A stretch of 64,000 nt of DNA from Cyclobacteriaceae bacterium YHN15 (GTDB lineage Bacteria; Bacteroidota; Bacteroidia; Cytophagales; Cyclobacteriaceae): NCBI GenBank assembly GCA_003797895.1, contig RKQB01000003.1, forward strand, positions 186,001-250,000, written 5' to 3'. Of the stretch, positions 27,119 through 36,549 are shown in pieces. Below the pieces are notes generated by a model. It made no database searches, was not told the DNA's origin, and saw nothing but the letters and a program-made list of their open reading frames with translations. Both the position numbers and the translations under genes were made by a program. The stretch's first letter is position 1; each line of letters opens with the position of its first letter.

Positions 27119-28516
27119 TTATAAGGGCATCCAAGTCACTAAAATACTTAATAAAATAAAAAACACGATAAATGGAATCACCAAATATCCCATGATATCC
27201 CTTGCCTGTATTTTGGTTCCGCTTGCCATAATCGGGAATACCAGCAACAGGTAAAATGGTTGCAATGCGTTCGTCAAGGACTCGCCATAGGCCGAGGCTA
27301 AACAAGCCCTTGCCACCATATTGTCCACTACATCAGGTGGCAAACCTGCTCCTATATCTTTTACAGCCTTGATTATACTAGGGCCTATTACTGCAAATTC
27401 ACCACCTGCCGAAGGTATGGCGAAATTGATCAACCCTCCTGTGAGAAATGCGTAGAATGGATAGGTATCTATCGATGCAACCGAAGTCATTACAACAGCC
27501 ATTTTTTCGCCTAAACCAGTGTGAAGCATAATACCCATAATGCCAGCATAAAAAGGATATTGAAACAATATACCAGAAATATTCCCGCTCGAACGCTTCA
27601 TTGCAATAACATATCGCATGGGTGTTTGATGCAACAACATTCCAACCATAAGGAATATAAAAATCATGATATTGAAATTCAATTGAAAGCCATAGGTATA
27701 AAAATAATATATGATGTAGGAAAGCCCCATCAGAACAATAATGACCTGAAGAACAAAGCTGTTATTTAGTTGGTCAGAAATAGATTTATAGGCTAAGTTT
27801 TGATTGCTTGCCTCTTGGTGAATGGAAACTTCTTTTTTATCAATTCCTCCTTCCAACATGGTATTTAATTCTTTATTATTCTTAGTTTTTGGAGCCAAAA
27901 ACAGCATTAAAAAAGGGGTAAAAACCAAGTACAATATGAGCACAACCATATTCAAATGAGAGCCCAAAGTAAGGGCTGTGGGGATGGTTTCATTAAGAAT
28001 CTCTGCTTCAATCAAATAATTGTTTTCAGTTCCTACTAACAAAGGGATGGAACTGGATAAGCCAGTTACCCAACTACCAGCAGAGAAGTAAACACAAGCT
28101 ATTAAAAATGGATAATTGATGCCTTTGACCCGCAATGCCAATTGCCTGGCCAGGATACAGGTGACCACTATCCATCCAAAACTTATCAAACACAGTAAGG
28201 ATCCAATCAATGTCACAAAAAAGTACACCTCTTTGGGTGATTTGATATAGCGTACTAATTTATCAATCCCTTTGTTTATAATTGGGGACAGGGCAATGGC
28301 AAAACCTGTGATGATTATCAAAACAATCTGCATCCCAAACTCCAATAATGACCAAAAGCCATCGTACCAGGATTGGATGATTTTTAGTGGAGATGCGTCT
28401 GTCCAAAAAAAAGATATAACAACTATTATTAAAGTTAATAGCATGGCAAAAACAAAGGAGTTTGGCATGTATTTCTCAAACATTCCTGTGAATTTTTCTC
28501 CAAGTTTTGTCAGCAT
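27119..28516 (-). CDS. AtoE-family short-chain fatty acid transporter
   Basis: 465 residues from the ATG at 28516 (an in-frame TTG at 28522 is less likely). It has about 11-12 membrane helices. Family-typical stretches include KYMPNSFVFAMLLT at the N-terminus and NFAIPSAGGEFAVIGPSI near residue 365. Homologues import butyrate or acetoacetate; others move dicarboxylates or amino-acid derivatives. Coupling to the secreted M20 amidohydrolase downstream suggests uptake of its product, which would make the true substrate an organic acid derived from an amide. Confidence 0.85.
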   Translation of the reverse strand: MLTKLGEKFTGMFEKYMPNSFVFAMLLTLIIVVISFFWTDASPLKIIQSWYDGFWSLLEFGMQIVLIIITGFAIALSPIINKGIDKLVRYIKSPKEVYFFVTLIGSLLCLISFGWIVVTCILARQLALRVKGINYPFLIACVYFSAGSWVTGLSSSIPLLVGTENNYLIEAEILNETIPTALTLGSHLNMVVLILYLVFTPFLMLFLAPKTKNNKELNTMLEGGIDKKEVSIHQEASNQNLAYKSISDQLNNSFVLQVIIVLMGLSYIIYYFYTYGFQLNFNIMIFIFLMVGMLLHQTPMRYVIAMKRSSGNISGILFQYPFYAGIMGIMLHTGLGEKMAVVMTSVASIDTYPFYAFLTGGLINFAIPSAGGEFAVIGPSIIKAVKDIGAGLPPDVVDNMVARACLASAYGESLTNALQPFYLLLVFPIMASGTKIQARDIMGYLVIPFIVFFILLSILVTWMPL

Positions 28517-28607
28517 AAACAATTGGTTTTTAACTAATTTTCACTTCATTAATTTTCAAATACAAGTACATTTCAGCCATATATTGTTTTATGTTGGCAC
28601 AGTTTAA

Positions 28608-29789
28608 TCAGAAATAACTCAACCACCATTTGTCCCTATTGCTCTGCTTAAAACGGTCAAACTTTTTGCAAAGAGGATACAATAACAAGATCACTGAAAT
28701 CCAAACAATATAGACTACCCAAAGTGGAAACCCATAGCCAGGAATTGGATTTTCGGCGATACCCCAAACTGCCAAAATCATGTTTTTTTCCCAAATAAAA
28801 CCGGTTAAGGCAGCCAAACCAACGGCGATCAAATGGATGAGATAGATATGGATGATGTAAAAAAAGAAGGGAACCCTTCCGAAAGTACAGATAAAATCCA
28901 CCACCTTTCCTTTCCATTTCTCAGAGTTGGCCAAGAGCAAAAATGTTCCACCCAAAGTCATCAATAGGTACAAAAGAGAAGGCGGGTATTTTGTTGGGTT
29001 CAAAAACGAAACGATACTTTTTGAAAAGGTTCCAAAATGTTCAAACGGATTAGGGTCACCATAAATATTCGTCCACCGCATTCCAACAAACAGGACGATT
29101 GCCAACACTCCGATCAAGTTAAATGTCAATTTTCTTTTTGAGTGATCAACAGACCTTTCATAAAAGCCACCCATACAATAACCCAATGACATCACTGCTA
29201 TCCATGGAATGATCGGATAGGCCACCAATAACATGAGGTCATCTGAGAGAAAGAAAATGTTTTGGTAGTGGAAGATTGCCCATGCGATGGATTCATCAAA
29301 ACGGATCCCGTCAAGAAGGTTATGCCCTAAGATCAGCACAAGGCTGAAAATCAACATAATTTTTCTGGGGAGATGTACCAATCCTGCCAAAGCAATCATA
29401 CTGATGCCTAAAGATGCAATGACATTCAAATTGATTGTCCCAAACTGAAAGTCAAAAAACCAACCGAATGCCACAATAGTCAAATCAATAAAAACCAGCC
29501 AAAGTCCCCTTTTGAGGAGAAATCCCGATAATTCGTTTTTTGGTTTTCTCTTCCCCACCATATAGGCTGAAAGTCCTGCCAGAAAACTAAAAGCCGGGGC
29601 ACAGAAGTGGGTGACCCATCGGGTAAAGAAGATCGCCAAAGTCGTCTGAGTGGGATCTGCCGGATTAAACAAAAAAGCCGGGGCATGCACAAAATCCCGC
29701 ACATGGTCCAATGCCATGATGAGCATCGCCAAGCCTTTGACAAGATCGATAGAGGAAATTCTTTGGTTGCGAATGAGGGTTTTAGTCAT
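28608..29789 (-). CDS. DUF1624 / HGSNAT-like membrane acyltransferase
   Basis: 393 residues with about ten membrane helices. The N-terminus ISSIDLVKGLAMLIMALDHV is the signature of the heparan-alpha-glucosaminide N-acetyltransferase-like family; the His in ALDHVRD corresponds to the catalytic position proposed in the lysosomal enzyme. Such proteins are thought to pass acetyl groups across the membrane to sugars, but bacterial members are mostly uncharacterised. It stands alone, 91 bases upstream of the transporter gene on the same strand. Confidence 0.8.
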   Translation of the reverse strand: MTKTLIRNQRISSIDLVKGLAMLIMALDHVRDFVHAPAFLFNPADPTQTTLAIFFTRWVTHFCAPAFSFLAGLSAYMVGKRKPKNELSGFLLKRGLWLVFIDLTIVAFGWFFDFQFGTINLNVIASLGISMIALAGLVHLPRKIMLIFSLVLILGHNLLDGIRFDESIAWAIFHYQNIFFLSDDLMLLVAYPIIPWIAVMSLGYCMGGFYERSVDHSKRKLTFNLIGVLAIVLFVGMRWTNIYGDPNPFEHFGTFSKSIVSFLNPTKYPPSLLYLLMTLGGTFLLLANSEKWKGKVVDFICTFGRVPFFFYIIHIYLIHLIAVGLAALTGFIWEKNMILAVWGIAENPIPGYGFPLWVVYIVWISVILLLYPLCKKFDRFKQSNRDKWWLSYF

Positions 29790-30142
29790 ATATCAATTGA
29801 AAAATTAGAGTATCCCGAATAAAATAAAACAGATTTGAATAGTAGAATCATCTAATAATAAAACTTTGAAATGTTTTGGGATAATTTCATCTTAGCGTCT
29901 TCGTGCCTTCGTGGCCTAATCAAAATGTAGGGCCACAAAGGCTCAAAGACACCAATTCTTGGTTGAAAAGAGCGATGATTGTATAGTATCCTAAGGGAAT
30001 GAGGGAATCAAACCTATCAAATTACCACCCAAAATTGTTGCGGATGATATCGCCCGAAAACCTCTGAAACCCTTATGCACTATACACATTGTTGTGGGCT
30101 GGCCGCTTTCATCTTTGTTTCAAACTACTTTACCTAAGATTA
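29790..30142. repeat. Intergenic region with an imperfect inverted repeat
   Basis: 353 bases without a gene. Arms 29897-29916 and 29931-29950 are complementary at 17 of 20 positions around a 14-base loop; the arms read like the CTTCGTGCCTTCGTGGCC type of interspersed repeat common in many bacterial genomes. Elsewhere in the gap I see nothing clear; the 3' end of the dioxygenase gene and the promoter of the acyltransferase gene lie at its borders. Confidence 0.6.
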
Positions 30143-31030
30143 TCAATCACTATATTTTAAGTATTTCTCTCCAGTGTAAGTTTCGTTCTGGGTTGTAATA
30201 GCCACTTTAGTATCACCTTGCGCTAACAACTCGAAGGTTACTTTTGTAGATCCAATCCCAGTTTCAAATGTATTGTTGCCTATGTACTTTAAACTTGCGA
30301 TCAATTGACCGTTCCTTTTCATGAACAATAAGTCGTCATTCTTTATGAACTCAACGGTATTTCCACTGTCCATCATGTATAGACCGGTGATTTTTTTGTA
30401 GACTTCCTCGTCAAGCGGAAATTCTTTACTCAATACAACATCGAATGTTACTGTATTCTCCCCTGATGAATTTTTGACAATGTTCAAAATTCTGTTCACA
30501 GCCTGCGGAGAGGATGCCGATCTGTCAGTATCATTGTATTTGTCGCCTTTAAAATAAATTTGCGTAATTAAGTCTTGTTGTTCGGCAACGGAAACCCGCA
30601 TATGTATATGGGCTGGTCGCCAGGACGCTTCATTATTCGGGTCTGCTTTGTAGGGAACTGGAACTATAGTTTTGAAGGCATATTTTCCGTTCTTGTCAGT
30701 CTTTATTGCTCCCCTGAATAAAAAACTATCAGAAGTATTGTCATAATGTTCATTCTCATCACATTGCCATATTTCAACGAGTACATGGTTCAATGGAGTT
30801 TTTCCATCTTCTTTAAAAATTGTTCCGGTTAGGTTCATCGGAATTCCTTTCGAATCAGGTGGAATAATATCACTTCTCATTGGTGCGCCCGGCCTATAAA
30901 AGGGTCCAAGAATGTCAGTGGTCGTTGGAGTGTCCCCAACAAAGCTTTTGCCATTCCATTGAATGGATCCAAATGCGCTAATACTCAAAGCCGTCAGTGA
31001 TGAATTTTTGATAAACGTTCTTCTTTTCAT
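30143..31030 (-). CDS. Secreted intradiol ring-cleavage dioxygenase-like protein with C-terminal extra domain
   Basis: 295 residues. The N-terminus KRRTFIKNSS then a hydrophobic stretch looks like a Tat signal. Residues about 37-200 match protocatechuate/catechol intradiol dioxygenases: GPFYRPGAP and ENEHYDN give the two Tyr iron ligands, RPAHIHMRV the two His ligands. About 85 extra residues at the C-terminus form a beta-rich domain. Extracytoplasmic intradiol-like proteins are widespread and their aromatic substrates are mostly unknown. It is followed upstream by a cytochrome c gene on the same strand. Confidence 0.85.
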   Translation of the reverse strand: MKRRTFIKNSSLTALSISAFGSIQWNGKSFVGDTPTTTDILGPFYRPGAPMRSDIIPPDSKGIPMNLTGTIFKEDGKTPLNHVLVEIWQCDENEHYDNTSDSFLFRGAIKTDKNGKYAFKTIVPVPYKADPNNEASWRPAHIHMRVSVAEQQDLITQIYFKGDKYNDTDRSASSPQAVNRILNIVKNSSGENTVTFDVVLSKEFPLDEEVYKKITGLYMMDSGNTVEFIKNDDLLFMKRNGQLIASLKYIGNNTFETGIGSTKVTFELLAQGDTKVAITTQNETYTGEKYLKYSD

Positions 31031-31155
31031 AGTGCTAGGTTTAAATGGTTTATAAGTCTTCTGTCAAGGCAATATATGTCCATTTTCGAATTTTTCGAGT
31101 TGTTATAATTTGCCAGGAGGCTTGCCACAGCTTATTAATAAAATCAATAATGACC

Positions 31156-32157
31156 TTATTTTTTAAACATCAACTCACCCGGATCATAATCCTGTGGTTC
31201 TAAGCTTGAAAGGTAGAGGTAAAGCGCCTCCAAATCTTCATCGGTCATCCTTGAAAATGGTCCCCAGTGCATTTGAGAGATATTGATGATTCTGCCCTGC
31301 CGGAACCTGGCTTTCCACTCTTCCACAGTTTTGAATTTGGATAAGGCACTGTTGGGATGTGGGGTGATATTGGGTGTCCGTGTCCAAACTTCAGGATCTC
31401 CCCCAACGGCCAAAGCAAATTCCGGCCAAGGTTCGAATTCCATACCTCCGGCATATTCTGGCCCTGTGGCTTCAAAAGTCATGGGATCTCTGTTGGTATG
31501 ACATCCCACACAGTTGGCCACATACCTGGAGAGGTATTCACCCCGCTCAATGGTAGCTGCCATTGGGGGGGCAAAAGAGGGCGGTGAGGGGTTTTCAATC
31601 GGCTGAAAAGAGGAAGCGATTATCCGAACTGCTTTACCCATAAAAGACCAATCGTTATCCGGTACTTCGTTTTTGACAGGGTCCAAGGTTCTCAAATAGG
31701 ATACCACAGCAATCAGGTCTTCATCTGCCATATCCCAAAAAGGCATCAGCACGGATAAAGTAGCCGTTCCATCAGGTTTGACCGCATGGCGCATCATTCT
31801 AAAGATTTCTGCGTCAGAATATCTTCCTATACCCGTGGTAGGGTCGGGTGTTAAATTTCTCGGATAAATGGTACCTATCGGTCCCAATGGGAATGATACC
31901 CCACCTTTTAATGGGATATTTTCCCCAGCATCTGCAGCTATCATTTCCGCAACGCTGGAAACATGGCAGTTGGAACAATGAGCAGGTCCGTGAACCAGGT
32001 ATTTTCCCCTTTCGATCACGGTAGAGTCAGTACTGACCTGAAGATTCGGGTAGGGGATATCATAGGTTTTATTCCAATTCAATTGGACATAAACAAACAT
32101 TCCTCCAATGACTACAATCAGGAGGATAAGAATTCCGAAGATAATTTTCTTTAACAT
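31156..32157 (-). CDS. Membrane-anchored diheme cytochrome c
   Basis: 333 residues. One N-terminal membrane helix (residues 4-25) precedes two class I cytochrome c domains with heme motifs CSNCH at 61-65 and CVGCH at 216-220. Conserved Met ligands are plausible in PLMPFWDM-type and later segments (VLMPFWDMADEDL). Such proteins carry electrons from periplasmic dehydrogenases, notably PQQ alcohol dehydrogenases, to terminal oxidases. The only PQQ dehydrogenase trace in the window is the stump at 24186..24386, so the present partner is unclear. Confidence 0.9.
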   Translation of the reverse strand: MLKKIIFGILILLIVVIGGMFVYVQLNWNKTYDIPYPNLQVSTDSTVIERGKYLVHGPAHCSNCHVSSVAEMIAADAGENIPLKGGVSFPLGPIGTIYPRNLTPDPTTGIGRYSDAEIFRMMRHAVKPDGTATLSVLMPFWDMADEDLIAVVSYLRTLDPVKNEVPDNDWSFMGKAVRIIASSFQPIENPSPPSFAPPMAATIERGEYLSRYVANCVGCHTNRDPMTFEATGPEYAGGMEFEPWPEFALAVGGDPEVWTRTPNITPHPNSALSKFKTVEEWKARFRQGRIINISQMHWGPFSRMTDEDLEALYLYLSSLEPQDYDPGELMFKK

Positions 32158-32460
32158 GGTGCTTTGCGGGTTGGTGGTTTGACATGGTGAGTTTTTACAA
32201 CGAATTAATTAGAAGTAATATAAGTATTTATTCGTGAAAACAAAATATTATAAGTTATAAACATATTATTTAAGAATAAAATACTCAAAATATAATTTTT
32301 TAGTTTATGTTATTTTAAATTTTATTAATGCAAGAAAATATACATGCTTTCTTTATATTTATACTTTTTAGTCTACCGATCCTATGATCACAGTCACACC
32401 TCTGGAGTGATTTGATAAAGTTATCGGTTGTGGTTTAGCCTCCCATGATTTTTCAAACCT
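32158..32460. promoter_or_regulatory. AT-rich intergenic region upstream of the cytochrome gene
   Basis: 303 bases, very A+T rich between 32220 and 32370. It should hold the cytochrome c promoter and the 3' end of the alcohol dehydrogenase transcript. No motif, hairpin or ORF that I can support. Confidence 0.4.
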
Positions 32461-33465
32461 CTAGTTTTTCAATACGATCCGGAAACGGGCTTTACCGGAT
32501 TTCAAGTGTTCTAGGGCTTCATTTACTTTTGACATGGGATATTCTTCCGTAATCGGATAAATGTCATGTCTTACGCAGAATTCAAGCATGGTTCGTGTCA
32601 GGGCCGGACTTCCCAAAGGACTTCCTGCGACAGATTTTTCTCCTGTGAGAAGCGTAAAGGCGGGAATGGCCAAAGGTTCCAAAACAGCACCTACATTGTG
32701 GAATTTCCCTTTGGGAGCCAAAGCCACCAAGTAGGAGTTCCAGTCCAGAGTGACATTTGTCGTATTTAGAATGAAATTCAGACTTCCTGCGATTTTAGCC
32801 AGTTCTTCGGGGTTGGTAGAATCCACAACCCTTGTCGCTCCCATTTCCAGAATAGACTTCTTTTTATCAGGGTTGGAGCTAAAAGCTATGACTTCACAAC
32901 CCCATTTGTTCAGGAATTTGAGTGCCATATGACCCAGGCCTCCGATGCCAATGACGCCAACTTTGTCGGTTGCTTTGACTCCGGCCAGAATGATAGGATT
33001 GAATACGGTAATTCCACCACATAGCAAGGGTCCGGCCTTTTCCATATCGATACCTTCAGGTAAGGGTATTGCCCAGGACCAATGGCTGCGAACAAAGTCT
33101 GCGAATCCGCCATGTCTCCCTCCAATGGTGAATTCTGCTGAGGAGCAGAGATGATGGGCCCCACACATACACTCATGACAGGACATGCAGGAACCTGAGA
33201 ACCATCCTACGCCAACTTTGTCCCCGACTTTTACATTTTTGACAGCATTGCCAGCTGCGATCACCTCACCGATTATCTCGTGTCCGGGAACAATGGGATA
33301 AGCGGTCATTCCCCAGTCATTGTTCATCATGCTGAGATCTGAATGGCAGATGCCACAGTTGATAACTTTGACATCGACTTGTTCTGGGCCCAATTCTCCC
33401 ATTTCGTAAGTAAATGGATTTAATTTTTCATGTGGGCCATTGGCAGCATAGGCGGATACTTTCAT
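32461..33465 (-). CDS. Zinc-dependent alcohol dehydrogenase (YahK/CAD-like MDR)
   Basis: 334 residues. Catalytic zinc ligands appear in NCGICHSD (Cys37) and PGHEIIG; the structural zinc loop is SCMSCHECMCGAHHLC. The nucleotide-binding motif GIGGLGHMALKF follows. This arrangement is that of NADP-preferring cinnamyl-alcohol / broad aldehyde reductases, which reduce aldehydes to alcohols. It is next to a DUF2306 membrane protein, with no tight coupling. Substrate not determinable. Confidence 0.92.
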   Translation of the reverse strand: MKVSAYAANGPHEKLNPFTYEMGELGPEQVDVKVINCGICHSDLSMMNNDWGMTAYPIVPGHEIIGEVIAAGNAVKNVKVGDKVGVGWFSGSCMSCHECMCGAHHLCSSAEFTIGGRHGGFADFVRSHWSWAIPLPEGIDMEKAGPLLCGGITVFNPIILAGVKATDKVGVIGIGGLGHMALKFLNKWGCEVIAFSSNPDKKKSILEMGATRVVDSTNPEELAKIAGSLNFILNTTNVTLDWNSYLVALAPKGKFHNVGAVLEPLAIPAFTLLTGEKSVAGSPLGSPALTRTMLEFCVRHDIYPITEEYPMSKVNEALEHLKSGKARFRIVLKN

Positions 33466-33557
33466 GTTTTCTTGAGTTAATAATGTGTTTTACTTATTTA
33501 TTAAATAATTGAAAATCAATTTTTTAGATCTTTATTAAAAACTATGAGGTGCTTTCT

Positions 33558-34190
33558 TTATTTCTTATTCCACTGAAGAATCATCTCAGTAACAAAAAGA
33601 GGTATGACCCAAGAGACCCAGATCATGGTAGGACCTCTTTCGATAAAGTTTCCCATTTCCACAAAAACAGGAGTGCTGTTCAGCCAGCGGAATAGCACAA
33701 AGGCAAAAGTGACCACATAGCTTCTGACCATCCATTCCTTATGCATTTGAATCCGCCGCAACAGTATAAATCGGAAAGCCATGCCTGTGGTGGATATCCA
33801 AGCCAAAGCCAACACAATCAATGAGAGCGCCCAGGTCCAATGAACGGCTATACCGGTTGTTAGGGCCATGTTAACCGAACTGATGGTCCCAATAAGAATC
33901 GCGGTCAGGTAAGTCAGACCCATCACCCGGTGGACTTTGATATACTTGTTCCTAAAAGCAGTCCAAAACTGAAAAGGTCCAATCGTCAAAGCAATCAGGC
34001 CACCTGAAATATGACCGATCAGTGGCCATTTCATGATCCAAAACCTGCCATAAACCTCCTCATCAAACCCGAAATAGGGCAGGGCGTCATTGATGACAAA
34101 CTTTCCGGCGAAGATGATAAGGAAAGCCCAAGCCATTAGAATCAGCCAGGCTTTAGGTGTATCGGGAACAAGGGTGATGTTTTTTGCCAT
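33558..34190 (-). CDS. DUF2306 membrane protein
   Basis: 210 residues with about six membrane helices. GHISGGLIALTIGPFQFW, then KVHRVMGLTYL and HKEWMVRSY are the conserved blocks of DUF2306, with several membrane-embedded His that may bind heme. Function unknown. It resembles the other small membrane protein at 1499..2272 in the VHRxxGxxxYL segment. Confidence 0.82.
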   Translation of the reverse strand: MAKNITLVPDTPKAWLILMAWAFLIIFAGKFVINDALPYFGFDEEVYGRFWIMKWPLIGHISGGLIALTIGPFQFWTAFRNKYIKVHRVMGLTYLTAILIGTISSVNMALTTGIAVHWTWALSLIVLALAWISTTGMAFRFILLRRIQMHKEWMVRSYVVTFAFVLFRWLNSTPVFVEMGNFIERGPTMIWVSWVIPLFVTEMILQWNKK

Positions 34191-34311
34191 GGTTTCAGTA
34201 TAGGGGTTAAGGTTTTTTTTCTACGTTTATAAATTCGTAATTGTCTGATACTGGTTTTGTAAATGAGTCTTATCCCGCAGGCAATGGCTTAAACACCTTG
34301 CTGGACATTTT

Positions 34312-35331
34312 TTATTCATCATGTTTATGATGATCCGAATTCTTATAATGTTCTCTAATCATATCCCTACCGAAATCTCCGTCAAAATCTCTCCACACGG
34401 TATGAATGTGGTTGGCTTTATCTTGGACATTGTCAAACTCAATCAAAAAGGATTTCCCCTGAATCCGGTAATAGTGACCTTTACCGAGGACAGTTGCTCC
34501 GGCCCATCCAAATCTTACCTCATTTATTTCTTCATCCTTAATGCTATTCATTCTCTTTTCGGCCTGCTCAGCCGGCATGGTGGATAGATATTCATCAAGT
34601 AGTTTTAAAAAAATAAGTTGCTGATTCCTGTTTAACTGACCGTACATAATTCCCACGGGACTTAAAGGTTCGACTTCAGGGGATTTCCCTGTAACAATAT
34701 CAAAAAATGGTTCCTCCTGAAATATTGCCATATTCCTTTGTTCTTCTGATAATGAGTTTAACAATTCAAAACCCAGGTCTTCTTCCTTTTGAAGCGTGCG
34801 CTCACCTTCTCTGGGTCCGGAAGGAATTCTTGCAGGATTAGCTCCTAAAAATCGGGGAGCAATTTCAACTTTTTCGTTATGAATTGTAAAATTGAAGGAA
34901 ATATGATGGCCTTCAAAAGAGAAAGCCCATAAGCTATCCTTTTCAGGATTTCCATAAAATGCTACCGAATAATTTTCAGGATTTCTCATGATGGAATCGC
35001 CACTGATTTCCAAAAGGATATTTTCTAAATAGATGATTTTCATCGTTTTATTATATCCCGTTTCTGATAGAAAAGTCTTGAGGAGTTCGTCCAATTTGGA
35101 CCTCTGATCTGAATCAAGTTCATTCAGTTGAATTCCTGCTCTGGGAAACATTGAACTAGGTATATAATGCCAGCGCAATCTAGACTCGTCATTGAAGGGC
35201 ATTTGCGTTTTGTTCCTTTGAGGCTGAGTCAAAGATTTCAAAAAATCAACAGCAGGTTTATCAGGCAACAGGCCGGATGCCATAACTATAACTGCAACAG
35301 CCAAAAGGCTAACAATAACAATTTTCCTCAT
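34312..35331 (-). CDS. DUF3500 secreted protein
   Basis: 339 residues with an N-terminal signal or anchor segment (residues 3-22). It matches the DUF3500 layout: LRWHYIP near the start, FEGHHISFNFT and APRFLGANPAR in the middle, and the C-terminal HIHTVWRDFDGDFG. The repeated His residues could bind metal. Family function is unknown. The C-terminal tail (HYKNSDHHKHDE) is His-rich. Confidence 0.82.
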   Translation of the reverse strand: MRKIVIVSLLAVAVIVMASGLLPDKPAVDFLKSLTQPQRNKTQMPFNDESRLRWHYIPSSMFPRAGIQLNELDSDQRSKLDELLKTFLSETGYNKTMKIIYLENILLEISGDSIMRNPENYSVAFYGNPEKDSLWAFSFEGHHISFNFTIHNEKVEIAPRFLGANPARIPSGPREGERTLQKEEDLGFELLNSLSEEQRNMAIFQEEPFFDIVTGKSPEVEPLSPVGIMYGQLNRNQQLIFLKLLDEYLSTMPAEQAEKRMNSIKDEEINEVRFGWAGATVLGKGHYYRIQGKSFLIEFDNVQDKANHIHTVWRDFDGDFGRDMIREHYKNSDHHKHDE

Positions 35332-35568
35332 ATCATTGGAGTTTTTTTATGATGCCCAGCGGATAGGTTTCTCAAATTCAGCTGTTCGGGATTTAAAATC
35401 CCGAACCACAGATAAAAGGGATTTGCAATCCTAAGCTATTCATTCAAATGGGTACCCGAATTATAAATTCTGTTTATCTGGCTTCGAAATTACAAATTTC
35501 GAAGAGCGGTTTTATCTGACTTCGTCCCGACTACTGTACGGGGTGCAAATCTCGAAGAGCGGAGGTCA
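35332..35568. repeat. Palindromic repeat cluster (GAAGAGCGG type)
   Basis: TTCGGGATTT/AAATCCCGAA at 35385-35405 and CTTCGAAATT/AATTTCGAAG at 35482-35504 are perfect hairpins. The second is followed by AGCGG, and the same GAAGAGCGG end recurs at 35553-35561 after a third, diverged unit. The spacers share TTTATCTG. This is an interspersed repeat family with variable stems and a conserved end, different from the 24-26 kb clusters. Confidence 0.65.
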
Positions 35569-35994
35569 CTAATTCAAAGCATCATTTAATTTTTTGGTAT
35601 CCACATACTGCTGAAAAGCAGATACTTTCCCGTCCTTCAATGTCCAGAAATGGGCCACTTGGGCATTATAACTTTTTCCGTTCTTGGATTTGGCATCATA
35701 GCGCAAAGTGGCCAACACTTTATCGTTGAACATCTCGTGCAGCTCGATATCTACCAAATTAAAATATTCATGTTCCTGCATTATCCGGCCAAAAACACCA
35801 TTCAAGACAGCTTCAGGCCCTATGTAAGGATTACCATCTGCATAGGCATTGCCTTCGGCTTCATTCCAGGCTATATTTGGATCCATAGCTCCCAGTACTG
35901 CAGGAATCTCCCCTTTAGCAAAAGCTTTGTAAAGCCCATCTATGACAGTCCTGTTTTGGGTGGCATTTTTTAAATCATCTTCATGTGTTTTCAT
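35569..35994 (-). CDS. SnoaL/NTF2-like protein
   Basis: 141 residues from the ATG at 35994; an upstream ATG at 36042 would add 16 residues unlike the family. The pattern NRTVIDGLYKAFAKGEIPAV, MDPNIAWNEAEG, and the late HFWTLKDGKVSAFQQYVDT is a classic ketosteroid-isomerase-like (SnoaL) fold. Such proteins are small-molecule isomerases, hydrolases or binding proteins. It is 75 bases downstream of the RidA-like gene on the same strand, probably co-transcribed. Confidence 0.8.
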   Translation of the reverse strand: MKTHEDDLKNATQNRTVIDGLYKAFAKGEIPAVLGAMDPNIAWNEAEGNAYADGNPYIGPEAVLNGVFGRIMQEHEYFNLVDIELHEMFNDKVLATLRYDAKSKNGKSYNAQVAHFWTLKDGKVSAFQQYVDTKKLNDALN

Positions 35995-36069
35995 AGGATT
36001 CTTTCTGGTTTTAATTGTTAATTTGATTGTTAACATTCCCAAAGTTTGGAACTTTTGGAAAGTTGGATC

Positions 36070-36465
36070 TTATGCTTTATGCACTTCCAATTCGATTTCA
36101 ATCAAGAATTCAGGCAAAGCCAAGCCTTTGACTTCCAACCAGGTTCCTGTGGGAAAATGTTGGGTATAGATGGAATTCCGGTATTCAGCATGTTCTAAAA
36201 ATGCCGGCATATCCGTGGTAAATACATTCTCTACCACCACATCGTCAAAGGTGCAGCCGTAGTGTGCCAATACCTTTCCCAGATCGGAATAGCAGTTCTT
36301 CATTTGTTGGAGAAAATCACCCACCGCAGTTGGCCCCCCTTCATCATCCATACTAACAGCCCCGGAAACTTTGATACTGTTGCCAATCTTAACGGCATGT
36401 GAATATCCGTAAGCTTTTTCCACTTCAGGTCTAAGGGAGAAGTACTCTGGTTTTTCTGATTTCAT
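36070..36465 (-). CDS. RidA/YjgF-family protein
   Basis: 131 residues from the ATG at 36465 (ATG at 36480 also possible). It has the conserved RidA core: YSHAVKIGNSIKVSGAVS, a middle CTFDDVVVENVF and the C-terminal PTGTWLEVKGLALPEFLIEIE. The usual substrate-stabilising Arg before the end of the chain is not evident (LALPEFLIEIEL), so it may belong to one of the Rid subfamilies without enamine deaminase activity. It sits between NTF2-like and ABM-like genes. Confidence 0.85.
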   Translation of the reverse strand: MKSEKPEYFSLRPEVEKAYGYSHAVKIGNSIKVSGAVSMDDEGGPTAVGDFLQQMKNCYSDLGKVLAHYGCTFDDVVVENVFTTDMPAFLEHAEYRNSIYTQHFPTGTWLEVKGLALPEFLIEIELEVHKA

Positions 36466-36549
36466 ATTTAGATTTTTCAATTAATGAATTCTAGATGGTC
36501 AAATGCCGATTATTTTTGACTACTCTGGGTTCCAACTGAGCTTATTTGA

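Noticed and set aside
31040..31110. Weak resemblance to the GGAC-N17-GTCC motif upstream of the dioxygenase gene
   Set aside because: Only the GTCC half is present; the GGAC half and the CCC tail are missing.
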